Origin: UBA1724 sp963621575
Lineage (GTDB): Bacteria > Verrucomicrobiota > Lentisphaeria > Oligosphaerales > Oligosphaeraceae
Direction: 5' to 3'
Length of the DNA stretch: 63,574 nucleotides
Assembly (NCBI GenBank): GCA_963621575.1
Contig: CAVFEH010000014.1
Span: forward strand, 1 to 63,574
The notes under the pieces were generated by a model, which was not told the DNA's origin, did not search any database, and saw only the letters and a list, made by a program, of their open reading frames with translations. Made by a program: the position numbers and the translations under genes. Below, in pieces: positions 1 to 8,307 of this stretch; position 1 is the first letter of the stretch; the number at the start of each line of letters is the position of its first letter.

Positions 1-54
1 GCCCCCACCAACGTGAAGCAGACCCCGGCGGGGGGAATCGTGGTGCCATTCTGA
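1..54 (+). CDS. 3' end of an unidentified protein (partial)
   Basis: Frame 1 is open from the first base and stops with TGA at 52-54, encoding 17 residues that end in GGIVVPF. The other two forward frames either stop at once or run on without a plausible end. It is read as the C-terminus of a gene that begins before the window. Too little is visible to name it. Confidence 0.45.
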   Translation, partial: APTNVKQTPAGGIVVPF

Positions 55-126
55 CGCGCGGAGGCCCCTGGCGACTGGATCCGGCGTGTGCCGCCGGCAA
101 GGGCGCCTCCATCCTCCCCTCCTTTT

Positions 127-167
127 TGCCGCCGGAGGCGGCCCCTGCGGGCTCCCCTCCGGCGGCA
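127..167. repeat. Inverted repeat / stem-loop upstream of gltA
   Basis: The arms TGCCGCCGGAGG (127-138) and CCTCCGGCGGCA (156-167) are perfect reverse complements, separated by 17 nt. The stem could end the upstream partial gene, but no T-run follows it; the next bases are TTATATTATG. That AT-rich stretch contains a TATATT (169-174) that could act as the -10 of gltA, although no good -35 is visible. Confidence 0.55.
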
Positions 168-245
168 TTATATTATGCAGTTTTCGTCCCGTCTGGAATT
201 GCGTATGGCCGGGGCTGTTTTTTGATCTCGTATGGAGAGTGAGTT

Positions 246-1565
246 ATGAGTTTCACGAGAAAAGTGACGACCGCCCGCATGGAATATGACGGGAAGGAGC
301 TTGAGTTTCCCGTATTGGAGGGAGACATGGGCGAGCGTGGATTGGATATTCGCACGCTTCGCCAGGCCACCGGCCTTGTGACGTACGATCCGGGCATGGC
401 GAATACCAGCGTCTGCGAGAGCAACATCACTTTTGTGGATGGCGACAAGGGCATTTTGCGCTACCGCGGCTACGACATCGAGGACCTGGCGGAGCACTGT
501 TCCTTCCTGGAGGTGGCCTACCTGCTGGTGCACGGCTTCCTGCCCACCCCCAGCGAGTACAACGCCTTCAGCCACCTGATGAACCAGCACTCCATGCTCC
601 ACGAGAACATGCGCAACTTCTTTGCGCTGTATCCGGACCATGCCCATCCCATGGCGATCCTCTCCTCCATGGTGGTCTCCCTCTCCACCTTCTATCCTGA
701 ACTGGAGGAAAATTCCACCGAGGCCATCGACGTCACCGTGGCGCGGCTGCTCTCCAAATTGCGCACCATCGCGGCCTTCTCCTACAAGAAATACAAGGGC
801 GAGCCCATCGTCTATCCGCGTCCCGACCTGCGCTACTGCGAGAACTTCCTGAACATGATGTTCTACACGCCGGTGAACAGCTACGAGCCGGAGCCGGTGG
901 TGACCCGCGCCCTGAACCAGCTGCTGATCCTGCACGCCGACCATGAGCAGAATTGCTCCACCTCCGTGGTGCGCTCCGTGGGCTCCAGCCAGGCGAACCT
1001 CTATGCCTGCGTCTCCGCCGGCATCTGCGCCCTCTGGGGGCCCCTCCATGGCGGCGCCAACCAGCGCGTGCTGGAGATGCTGGAGGAGGCCTACCACTCC
1101 GGCGTGAGTCCGAAGGTGCTGGTGGAGAAGGCCAAGAACCGCAACAACAACTTCCGGCTCTTCGGCTTCGGGCATCGTGTCTACAAGACCTACGACCCCC
1201 GCGCCCGCGTGGCCAAGAAGATCTGCATGCAGGTCATCGACCACCTCTCCCACAAGGATCCCCTCCTGGACTACGCGCAGGAGCTGGAGTCCGTGGCCCT
1301 GGAGGACTCCTACTTCCAGGAGCGGCACCTCTATCCCAACGTGGATTTCTTCACCGGGCTTGCCTACCGCGCCATGGGAATCCCCCTCAATATGTTCACC
1401 GTCATGTTCGCGCTGGGGCGGCTCCCCGGATGGATCGCGCAGTGGCTGGAGCAGCGGGACGGCGAGGGGCGCATCGTGCGGCCCCGGCAGCTCTACGTGG
1501 GGCCCGTCCACCGCACCGTGGCGGAGACCCTGGCCAGCAAGCCATACATCCATCCCGGACGGTAG
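246..1565 (+). CDS. gltA: Citrate synthase
   Basis: It condenses acetyl-CoA with oxaloacetate to citrate in the cytoplasm, the entry step of the TCA cycle and of 2-oxoglutarate/glutamate synthesis. The 439-residue protein has the family's catalytic triad in normal context: His268 in GPLHGG, His310 in GFGHRVYK and Asp367 in VDFFTG. The length is normal for a bacterial hexameric-type citrate synthase. The ATG at 246 is preceded by GGAGAG at a good distance. It is followed by a 136-nt spacer with a repeated stem-loop, so it may be monocistronic. Identification is firm; 2-methylcitrate synthase activity cannot be excluded from sequence alone. Confidence 0.95.
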   Translation: MSFTRKVTTARMEYDGKELEFPVLEGDMGERGLDIRTLRQATGLVTYDPGMANTSVCESNITFVDGDKGILRYRGYDIEDLAEHCSFLEVAYLLVHGFLPTPSEYNAFSHLMNQHSMLHENMRNFFALYPDHAHPMAILSSMVVSLSTFYPELEENSTEAIDVTVARLLSKLRTIAAFSYKKYKGEPIVYPRPDLRYCENFLNMMFYTPVNSYEPEPVVTRALNQLLILHADHEQNCSTSVVRSVGSSQANLYACVSAGICALWGPLHGGANQRVLEMLEEAYHSGVSPKVLVEKAKNRNNNFRLFGFGHRVYKTYDPRARVAKKICMQVIDHLSHKDPLLDYAQELESVALEDSYFQERHLYPNVDFFTGLAYRAMGIPLNMFTVMFALGRLPGWIAQWLEQRDGEGRIVRPRQLYVGPVHRTVAETLASKPYIHPGR

Positions 1566-1574
1566 GCGCGACAT

Positions 1575-1659
1575 CCAGACGCCGTTCCTTCCGGGGGAGA
1601 CGCGCCAGACGCCGTTGCCTGCAGTCCGCATGTCCGCGGGCCGCGGGAACGGCGTCCGG
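1575..1659 (+). repeat. Duplicated arm plus inverted arm after gltA
   Basis: CCAGACGCCGTT occurs twice in direct orientation (1575-1586 and 1605-1616). A near-complementary arm AACGGCGTCCGG (1648-1659; one G-T wobble) follows, and then TTCTTT. Either upstream copy can pair with the downstream arm, giving two mutually exclusive stems. It may end gltA transcription or control entry into hisA. Function is inferred from position only. Confidence 0.5.
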
Positions 1660-1701
1660 TTCTTTCCGTGGGAGGACGGCAGAGACAATCCCCTCCCTTC
1701 C

Positions 1702-2466
1702 ATGATGCGATTCCGACCGTGCATTGATCTCCATCAGGGCCGCGTGAAGCAGATCGTAGGCGGAAGCCTCCGGGACGGCCAGGGTGGTCACCCCGGCTTC
1801 GTCCGCGAGAACTTCGTCGCCACGGAGTCTCCCGCCTGGTATGCCCGGAAGTACCATGACGACGGCCTTGCCGGCGGGCACGTGATTCAGCTGGGCGCCG
1901 GCAATGAGGACGCGGCCCGCGCGGCCCTGTCCGCCTGTCCCGGATTTCTGCAGCTGGGCGGCGGCGTGAATCCCTCCAATGCCCGGGAGTGGCTGGATGC
2001 CGGCGCCGCCGCGGTGATCGTCACCTCCTGGCTTTTCGCCGACGAGGAGTATTCCCCGGAGCGTCTGGCGCAGCTTTCCGCGGTGGTCCCCCGGGAGAGC
2101 CTGGTGGTGGATCTCTCCTGCCGGAAGGTGGGGGGTGAGTATCGGGTTGCGTGCCGCCGCTGGCAGAAGCTCACGTCCCTGACTCTGAACCGCGAGACTT
2201 TTCTGCGCCTGGGAGACTCCTGCGGCGAGTTCCTCATCCATGCCGTGGACGTGGAGGGCAAGCGGCAGGGCATCGACCGTGAGTTGGTGGAGCGCCTGGC
2301 CGAGTGGTGCCCCCTCCCCGTGACCTACGCCGGCGGCATCCGCTCCTTGGAGGACGTGGAGGCCATCCGCGTCCTGGGTGGCGGCAGGCTGGATTTCACC
2401 GTGGGCAGCGCACTGGACCTCTTCGGGGGAGACCTCCCCTACGATGTGCTGAAGCAATATGCCTGA
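1702..2466 (+). CDS. hisA: HisA, eukaryotic (HIS6-like) type: ProFAR isomerase
   Basis: Probable 1-(5-phosphoribosyl)-5-[(5-phosphoribosylamino)methylideneamino]imidazole-4-carboxamide isomerase, the fourth step of histidine synthesis. The 254-residue protein follows the yeast HIS6 pattern along its length: CIDLHQGRVKQIVGG near the N-terminus, then LQLGGGVN, VIVTSWLF, VVDLSCRK, FLIHAVDVEG, YAGGIRS and LDLFGG. These blocks differ from ordinary bacterial HisA and match the eukaryotic-type subfamily (TIGR02129). The ATG at 1702 (alternative 1705) begins right at the conserved CIDLH block; the open frame extends further 5' but that part is a shadow of gltA. No clear Shine-Dalgarno is seen. Its stop overlaps the next gene by 8 nt, so the two are probably co-translated. 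No other his genes are in the window. Confidence 0.9.
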   Translation: MMRFRPCIDLHQGRVKQIVGGSLRDGQGGHPGFVRENFVATESPAWYARKYHDDGLAGGHVIQLGAGNEDAARAALSACPGFLQLGGGVNPSNAREWLDAGAAAVIVTSWLFADEEYSPERLAQLSAVVPRESLVVDLSCRKVGGEYRVACRRWQKLTSLTLNRETFLRLGDSCGEFLIHAVDVEGKRQGIDRELVERLAEWCPLPVTYAGGIRSLEDVEAIRVLGGGRLDFTVGSALDLFGGDLPYDVLKQYA

Positions 2467-3433
2467 CGATTTCTTTCCGGAATACGCCCACTGCACCCTC
2501 TGCCCCCGCCAGTGCGGCGCCGACCGCGCCTCCGGGCGCAAGGGCTTCTGCGGCGAGGGCGCCGCGCTTCATGTCGCCGCCGTGGAGGCGCACTTCGGCG
2601 AGGAGCCGCCCCTGGTGGGGCGCGACGGCAGCGGGACTGTTTTCCTGACGGGCTGCACTTGCGGGTGCTTCTTCTGCCAGAACTACCAGCTCTCCCAGGA
2701 GCACGTGGGGGAATTCCTCACGGTCCCGCAGTTGGTGGAGCGACTCCTGGCCCTGGAGGCGCAGGGCGTGCGGAATGTGAATCTGGTGACTCCCGACCAC
2801 TTCTGGCCCCATCTCCGCGCCGCCATCGCCGCCCTCCGCGCCGCCGGCTCCTCTCTGCCCGTGGTCTGGAACAGCGGCGGATACAGCACCCGCAAGACCC
2901 TCCTGGACGCCCTGGACCACGGCGTGGAGATCTTCCTCCCCGATTTCAAATACGCCACTCCCGGGCTGGCGCGCCTTTGCATGGGACGCGACGACTATCC
3001 CCAGGTGGCCCTGGAGGGAATTTCCCTTTTGGTGGACCGCGCGGGGTTCCTGCGGCCCTTCGACGAGACCGGCGGAATGGCCGCCACCCGCGGCGTGATG
3101 GTCCGTCATCTTGTCCTGCCCGGTGAGGTGGGGAATTCCCTGAGGGTCCTGGATCTGCTGTCAGAGCACTTCGGCCCCATGCTCCCCGTCTCCGTCATGC
3201 GGCAGTTCCGCCCCATGCCCGAGTGCTTTGCCCGCGGCAAGTTCACGCGCGTGGTCAGCGACGAGGAGTACGCGCGGGTCATGGAGCACGTCCAAAACCT
3301 CGGCTTCCAGCGGGTCTTCCTACAGCCCGACTGCGGGGACGAAAACTTCGTCCCCGATTTCAAGCACCCCGGCGAGGCCTTTCTTGGCAATGAGATCGCG
3401 AGACGCGGGCGCATTGCTGGAAGCGGGCGGTGA
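2459..3433 (+). CDS. Radical SAM protein, PflA/PflX-like (COG1313 type)
   Basis: A 324-residue radical SAM protein. The SAM-binding cluster motif CxxxCxxC is at Cys66, Cys70 and Cys73 (GCTCGCFFC). The N-terminus carries extra cysteines, CTLCPRQC (12-19) and GFC (31), typical of the COG1313 group of pyruvate-formate-lyase-activating-enzyme-like proteins. The substrate of this group is not established; a glycyl-radical activase role is only a family-level guess and no glycyl radical enzyme lies nearby. It overlaps hisA by 8 nt, indicating one transcript. The C-terminal 15 or so residues (RRGRIAGSGR) look unstructured. Confidence 0.85.
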   Translation: MPDDFFPEYAHCTLCPRQCGADRASGRKGFCGEGAALHVAAVEAHFGEEPPLVGRDGSGTVFLTGCTCGCFFCQNYQLSQEHVGEFLTVPQLVERLLALEAQGVRNVNLVTPDHFWPHLRAAIAALRAAGSSLPVVWNSGGYSTRKTLLDALDHGVEIFLPDFKYATPGLARLCMGRDDYPQVALEGISLLVDRAGFLRPFDETGGMAATRGVMVRHLVLPGEVGNSLRVLDLLSEHFGPMLPVSVMRQFRPMPECFARGKFTRVVSDEEYARVMEHVQNLGFQRVFLQPDCGDENFVPDFKHPGEAFLGNEIARRGRIAGSGR

Positions 3434-3515
3434 GCGGGTGGCGCCGGCGCCGGCGCTCTTGATTCCCCATTCCTTGTTTTTCCTTTTCTCAAAATCCCCT
3501 CTTGGAGCAACGAAC

Positions 3516-4013
3516 ATGTCTCTCAAAGTCGCCGTTTTGATGGGCAGCAATTCCGACCTGCCGAAGATCCAGGGATGCCTGGATGTGTTGAAGAAGCTTG
3601 AAGTGGAGACCGTGGTGCGTGTCATGAGCGCCCACCGGACTCCCGAGATCGTTGCCGAGTTCACGGAGGCCGCGGAGGGCGCGGGCTTCGGTGTCATCGT
3701 GGCCGCGGCGGGGGGCGCCGCCCACTTGGCGGGCACCGTGGCCGCGCATACTCTTCTGCCCGTCATTGGAATCCCCGTGGAGGGCGGTGCCTTCCACGGC
3801 ATGGACGCGCTTCTCTCCACCGTCCAGATGCCCGGCGGAATTCCCGTGGCCACCGTGGGCGTGGGATCCGGCGGCGCCACCAACGCCGGATTGCTGGCCG
3901 CCGAGATCATTGCCGTGGCGGACCCCGCACTGCGCCGGCGCCTGGCCGCCGAGCGCGCCGTGCGCAAAGAGAAGGTTCTGGCCGCCGACCGGGAACTCCA
4001 GCAGTCCCTGTAG
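3516..4013 (+). CDS. purE: N5-carboxyaminoimidazole ribonucleotide mutase PurE
   Basis: Interconverts N5-CAIR and CAIR in purine synthesis. The 165-residue protein is of normal PurE length and has MGSNSDL at 9-15, SAHRTP with His40, AAGGAAHL with His70, LPVIGIPV and the SxxQMPxGxPVATV block. The ATG at 3516 follows GGAGC and is preceded by an AT-rich leader. No purK partner is in the window. It sits downstream of hisA and the radical SAM gene; the histidine pathway releases the purine intermediate AICAR, so the proximity may be metabolic. The 82-nt gap leaves co-transcription open. Confidence 0.93.
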   Translation: MSLKVAVLMGSNSDLPKIQGCLDVLKKLEVETVVRVMSAHRTPEIVAEFTEAAEGAGFGVIVAAAGGAAHLAGTVAAHTLLPVIGIPVEGGAFHGMDALLSTVQMPGGIPVATVGVGSGGATNAGLLAAEIIAVADPALRRRLAAERAVRKEKVLAADRELQQSL

Positions 4014-4047
4014 GGTCCCTTCCCGCAAACGCCGCGCGGGGAGGAGA

Positions 4048-4065
4048 GGGCGCGGATGCCCTTTT
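4048..4065 (+). terminator. Weak terminator-like hairpin after purE
   Basis: GGGC (4048-4051) and GCCC (4058-4061) with a 6-nt loop are followed by TTTTCTCTT. The stem is only 4 bp, so this is tentative. Confidence 0.35.
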
Positions 4066-4140
4066 CTCTTCCTGCGCGGAAGCCCTTTTGGATGGAATGA
4101 AGTTTCGAACACAAGGCGGAAGAGATCCGGTCCTTTTTGC

Positions 4141-5427
4141 ATGAGAGCGTTCCTGTCCGTCATCCTCCTGTGCTTGTGGGCCTTCGGGGGCCTTGTGGGA
4201 GGGGATGTATGCGGGGGGCAGGACGCTCCGGAGGGGTTCATGCAGCGCCTGGTGGGGGAGAAGGCGGAGGTGTATGCGCTGGACCAGGAGAACCTCTGGC
4301 GCCTCATCACCATGGCGCGCCTCTGTTCCCGGGAGGCCGACCAGCTTTTGCAGCGGGAGGGCACGCCCCGGCGGCGGCTGCAGTTCCTGGGGCTCGAACG
4401 GGAGTTCTCCGAGCGGGAATTCAAGGGCGGCGACATCCCGGTGCCCGTGGCGGAATCCGCCCCCCGGCAGCTCTGCCGCATCTTCCAGGCCTTCCTCTGG
4501 CGGCGGCTCCGGGAGGAGCTCCCGAAAGACGCGACGCAGGCACGCACTGCGGCGCCGCGTTTCCTGCAGGCACTCTCCGCCGGAATGGCCAACCGCGTCG
4601 CCTACGGCGGCATTGGCATGCGGGGATACTACTGGCCGGACTTCCGGATCCCGCGACGGCAATTCCGGGACCGCTGCTTCCCGGACCTGGAGAAACTGCT
4701 GGACATGCCCGTGCCCTCCGACCGTCCTGCGGTGCTGACGGTTTATCTGGCCCACGCGAATCTCCTGCTGGACATCCTGGTGGACGCCAATCCCGACTTC
4801 ATCGGCTTTCTGCGGCAGTGGGCCCTGGCGGAGTCCCAGGACGGACTTTCCACCATCGCGGCGCTGTCGCGGTGCCTGCCGCCGGGGACGCTGCGTCCTG
4901 GCGAGACCCTCCAGGGATGGTATGAGCGCCGCGCCCTGGAACTCTCCCAGGAACGCTCCGGGCAGAACACCGCCGCCGGCATCCAGGAGCAGCTGGAGGA
5001 GATCCTCACGGTCTCCGTCCTCTCCGCCGACGCCCGCGACGGCATTCTGCGCGTCCACCTGGAACAGCTCCCGTGGCGTTTGAACGACTACAAGGTGGAC
5101 ACGGCCGCCGTCAACCGCATCTACGACCGGATCCTCCGGCTCCAGAATACCGCGCCGCTCCTCCTCCGGGACGCCGTGGGCGACTACCTCTCCGCCGTCT
5201 CCGCCTTCCGGCACCAGGACTACCGGCTCTTCCGGGAACGCCTCAAGGTGGCCCGGCGGAACCTCTCCGGGAGCCTGGAGCGCCAGCGCGCGGCCGAGGC
5301 GCTCCTGGAGCGCTCCGAGGAGCGCTCCCAGGGTGCCCGCGTCCTCTCCGACTGGTCCGAGATCCTCCTGCACTACGAACCCTGGTCTGAAACCAGCCGG
5401 CGCTGGCTCACGTCCCCCGGACCTTAG
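4141..5427 (+). CDS. Secreted protein of unknown function
   Basis: Not recognised. The 428-residue product begins with a hydrophobic segment (about residues 3-20, FLSVILLCLWAFGGLVGG) that looks like a signal peptide, so it is probably periplasmic. The rest is mostly helical in composition, rich in Arg, Leu and Glu, with many Arg-Arg pairs and no visible catalytic motif. The ATG at 4141 was chosen because the signal-like segment starts there. It is followed after 19 nt by a small membrane protein gene, and the two are probably one unit. An envelope or structural role is possible, but nothing in the sequence proves it. Confidence 0.7.
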   Translation: MRAFLSVILLCLWAFGGLVGGDVCGGQDAPEGFMQRLVGEKAEVYALDQENLWRLITMARLCSREADQLLQREGTPRRRLQFLGLEREFSEREFKGGDIPVPVAESAPRQLCRIFQAFLWRRLREELPKDATQARTAAPRFLQALSAGMANRVAYGGIGMRGYYWPDFRIPRRQFRDRCFPDLEKLLDMPVPSDRPAVLTVYLAHANLLLDILVDANPDFIGFLRQWALAESQDGLSTIAALSRCLPPGTLRPGETLQGWYERRALELSQERSGQNTAAGIQEQLEEILTVSVLSADARDGILRVHLEQLPWRLNDYKVDTAAVNRIYDRILRLQNTAPLLLRDAVGDYLSAVSAFRHQDYRLFRERLKVARRNLSGSLERQRAAEALLERSEERSQGARVLSDWSEILLHYEPWSETSRRWLTSPGP

Positions 5428-5446
5428 GCCCCCCCCGAGCACTTTC

Positions 5447-6085
5447 ATGAAACGCAGCATTGCCATCTGCCTGGCCACCCTGGAGCTCCTCCTCTCCGGA
5501 GTCCTTCTGGCCGGCGCCCTTGTTTTCACCGTCCTGGCCCCCCGGCGCTTCCCCGTCGCGGACTGCCGGATGCTCCAGGCCCTCCTGACGCAGTACGCCA
5601 CTGCCCTGGATGCCCAGCGGGACAACTGGGACCGCCTTGGCACCCGCGTGGTGGCCAGCTACGCCGTGAACTTCCGGGAGCTGGGCGCACTCTCCCTGGA
5701 GACCGGCGAGCTGGTGGGCGCTCTCCGCGAGACCCTTGCCGTGCCCGTGCCCGGATTTCTGGGAAACCTCTCCCTGAAGCCCGCCGAGGACTTGAAGCGT
5801 GTCTCCCGGGATCTGGAGGTCCTCCTGGGGCGCCTCTCCCGCACCATGAACCAGACGGCGCAGGTCTTCAGCGACTACTCCCAGGAGGACCACCAGAAAT
5901 TCCTCGCCGCCGTGGACTCCACGATCCTCCTTCTCCAGCTCTACGCAGAGCGGGCCGGCCAGGCCGCCGACACCGGTCCGCGGGTCCTCCGGAACGCCGG
6001 GGCGGCCGTCTGCCTCCTGGCGCTCCTTCTCTTCTGCCTCTCCCTGAACCAGGCGCTCAATCTTCCGCCTCCACGGCGGGATTGA
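5447..6085 (+). CDS. Membrane protein with two transmembrane helices
   Basis: Not recognised. The 212-residue protein has a transmembrane segment near residues 5-30 (ICLATLELLLSGVLLAGALV) and another near the C-terminus (AGAAVCLLALLLFCLSL). A helical region of about 155 residues lies between them. That topology places the middle region outside the cytoplasmic membrane, like the sensing part of a chemoreceptor or kinase but without any cytoplasmic signalling module. It lies 19 nt after the secreted-protein gene and 13 nt before the RecO-like gene. A partnership with the upstream secreted protein is inference from spacing. Confidence 0.7.
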   Translation: MKRSIAICLATLELLLSGVLLAGALVFTVLAPRRFPVADCRMLQALLTQYATALDAQRDNWDRLGTRVVASYAVNFRELGALSLETGELVGALRETLAVPVPGFLGNLSLKPAEDLKRVSRDLEVLLGRLSRTMNQTAQVFSDYSQEDHQKFLAAVDSTILLLQLYAERAGQAADTGPRVLRNAGAAVCLLALLLFCLSLNQALNLPPPRRD

Positions 6086-6098
6086 CAGCCCTCAGCCC

Positions 6099-6755
6099 AT
6101 GCGCGCCGCCCCCGCACCAGCCAAGACCACGGAGTTCCTGGTCCTCCGGAAGACTCCCTTCGGCGACAGCTCCTTCCTCGTCGCGGGAGTTTCCCCCCAG
6201 GAGGGACGCATGACGCTCCGCATGGGCGCACCCGCCGGACGCACACGCGCCCGCACGGGCGGCTGCGGCGCCTGCGATCTCTTCCAGCTCCTCCAGGTGG
6301 AATACTCCCAGAAGGGCGACATCGGGTCCGCACGGCAATCCACCGTCCTCCGGGACTTTTCCGCCGTGGCCTTCCACAGGGACTCCTTCGAGGCGGCCTG
6401 CTTTCTCGCCCGCTTTACCCTGGAGAATCTTCTCCATCTGCCGATGCCCGCCTACACCCGGGCGCTCCTGCTGGCCCTGGAACGCCTGTCGCATCCCGTG
6501 GAGGGTCTCCCTCCGGAGGGGGTCCTGGTGCCCGCCGCATTGGCCTACCTCAACGAAAATGGCGTCCTTTCCCCCGTGGACCTGACGCCCCGGGAGGCCG
6601 CCCAGTGCCAGATGCTCCTGGAGATGGCCTCCGGCGCCGGGGAGCCCCTGCCGCTCTCCCCGCAGGTCTGGAAGGCCCTCTGGCGGTGGACGTGGGGGCG
6701 CCTTTTGGAGGCGGAGGCGAAGGTCCCCGAATCCTCCTTCACCCCCAGGGCGTAG
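6099..6755 (+). CDS. recO: RecO-like recombination mediator (divergent)
   Basis: Probable DNA repair protein RecO, which helps load RecA on SSB-coated single strands. The N-terminus (FLVLRKTPFGDSSFLVAGVS, then a G-R-rich turn) matches the RecO OB-fold pattern 'vLrk..ygDsd'. The next block, DLFQLLQVEYS, corresponds to the segment that ends the fold, and the helical C-terminal half also fits. At 218 residues it is slightly short, and the zinc-binding cysteine set found in some RecO proteins is not evident. Identification rests on pattern rather than catalytic residues. It is close-packed behind two envelope-type genes and 137 nt before cysS. Confidence 0.6.
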   Translation: MRAAPAPAKTTEFLVLRKTPFGDSSFLVAGVSPQEGRMTLRMGAPAGRTRARTGGCGACDLFQLLQVEYSQKGDIGSARQSTVLRDFSAVAFHRDSFEAACFLARFTLENLLHLPMPAYTRALLLALERLSHPVEGLPPEGVLVPAALAYLNENGVLSPVDLTPREAAQCQMLLEMASGAGEPLPLSPQVWKALWRWTWGRLLEAEAKVPESSFTPRA

Positions 6756-6891
6756 GCCGCCCTCCGGCAACGGCTTATATTCGGGGGCGTTTCCCGATTT
6801 TTCCCCCGGCGGAACGCGCGCTCTGCCCGCGCGTCCGGGCGGGGGATCCCCTTTTCACAAGACGACTCCGCAAAAAAACAGGAAGAAGACC

Positions 6892-8307
6892 ATGTCCCTG
6901 CAGTTTTACAATTCCCTGAGCCACCGCGTGGAACCCCTCGCGCCCATCCATCCTGGCAAGATCGGCATGTACACCTGCGGCCCCACCGTCTACAACTTCG
7001 CGCACATCGGGAATTTCCGCTGCTACGCCTTTGAGGACATCCTCAAGCGGACTCTCCTGGCCTCCGGACTGGCGGTCCGGCACGTCATGAACCTCACCGA
7101 CGTGGATGACAAGACCATCCGCGGCTCCCAGGCCGCGAAGGTCCCCCTGCGCCAGTTCACCCAGACCTACAAGGACGCCTTCTTCCAGGACATCAAGACC
7201 CTCCGGATGCTGCCAGCCGACGTGTACCCCGCCGCCACCGACACCATCCCCGAGATGATCCGGCTCATCCAGACCCTCTTTGACAAGGGCATCGCCTACC
7301 AGGCCGACGACAAGTCGGTGTACTTCTCCATCGAAAAGTGGCCAAAATACGGTCAGCTGGTCAAAATCGACCGGGATGCCATGCGCGTCGGCGTCCGCGT
7401 GAAGATGGACGAATACGCCAAGGACGCCACCGCCGACTTCGCCCTCTGGAAGGCCTGGGACGAGGCCGACGGCGACGTGTGGTGGGACTCCCCCTGGGGG
7501 AAGGGGCGACCCGGATGGCACATCGAATGCTCCGCCATGTCCTCCAAGTATCTAGGAAAGACCTTCGACCTCCACTGCGGCGGCGTGGACAACATGTTCC
7601 CCCACCACGAGGACGAAATCGCCCAGTCCGAGGCCGCCAACGGCTGCCCCTTCGTCAAGCTCTGGATGCACTGCGCCCACCTGATGGTGGAGAACCAGAA
7701 GATGTCCAAGAGCCTTGGAAACTTCTACACCCTGAAGGACCTCTTCCAGAAGGGCTACACCGGCCGGGAAATCCGCTACGTGCTTATCGGCACCTACTAC
7801 CGCCAGAGCCTCAATTTCTCCCTCCAGGCCCTGGAGGAGGCGCGGGGGAATCTCCAGCGCATCGACGCCTTCACGGCGCGCCTCAGGGACCTGGCCGCCA
7901 ATGGCCCCGAAATCCCCCTGGCTCCCGAAGAGTCCGAGGCCCTCGGGAAGTCTGCGCAGGCGTTCCTCTCCGCCCTCCAGGACGACCTGAATGTCTCCGC
8001 CGGGCTGGCCGTGCTCTTCGATTTCCTCCGGGAGGGCAACCGCGGGATGGACGGCGGCAAGACCGGCCGTGCCTGGGCGGAGAAGGCCCTGGAGGTCCTC
8101 TCCTCCATGGACCGCATTCTCGCCATTGTGGAGCCCGACGCCCAGGAGGCGCAGGTGCCCCGGGAGGTCCTGGAGCTGGCCGAACAGCGCCAGGCCGCCC
8201 GAAAGGCCAAGGACTGGGCGCGCGCGGATGAGATGCGCGCCGCCATCGAGGCCGCCGGCTGGACGGTGAAGGATACCCCCAAGGGGCCCCAGTTCCTCCG
8301 GAAGTAA
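6892..8307 (+). CDS. cysS: Cysteine--tRNA ligase
   Basis: Charges tRNA-Cys with cysteine in the cytoplasm. The 471-residue class I synthetase has the first zinc ligand Cys29 in YTCGPTVY, the HIGN signature at 38-41 and KMSKS at 270-274. The zinc-site blocks GWHIECSAM and HCGGVDNMFPHHEDE are present. The ATG at 6892 is preceded by AGGAAGAAG. Its TAA stop directly abuts the ATG of the next gene, an HD hydrolase, so the two are very likely co-translated. Confidence 0.97.
   Translation: MSLQFYNSLSHRVEPLAPIHPGKIGMYTCGPTVYNFAHIGNFRCYAFEDILKRTLLASGLAVRHVMNLTDVDDKTIRGSQAAKVPLRQFTQTYKDAFFQDIKTLRMLPADVYPAATDTIPEMIRLIQTLFDKGIAYQADDKSVYFSIEKWPKYGQLVKIDRDAMRVGVRVKMDEYAKDATADFALWKAWDEADGDVWWDSPWGKGRPGWHIECSAMSSKYLGKTFDLHCGGVDNMFPHHEDEIAQSEAANGCPFVKLWMHCAHLMVENQKMSKSLGNFYTLKDLFQKGYTGREIRYVLIGTYYRQSLNFSLQALEEARGNLQRIDAFTARLRDLAANGPEIPLAPEESEALGKSAQAFLSALQDDLNVSAGLAVLFDFLREGNRGMDGGKTGRAWAEKALEVLSSMDRILAIVEPDAQEAQVPREVLELAEQRQAARKAKDWARADEMRAAIEAAGWTVKDTPKGPQFLRK

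Noticed and set aside
168..1724. 518-codon minus-strand frame opposite gltA
   Set aside because: Antisense shadow of citrate synthase.
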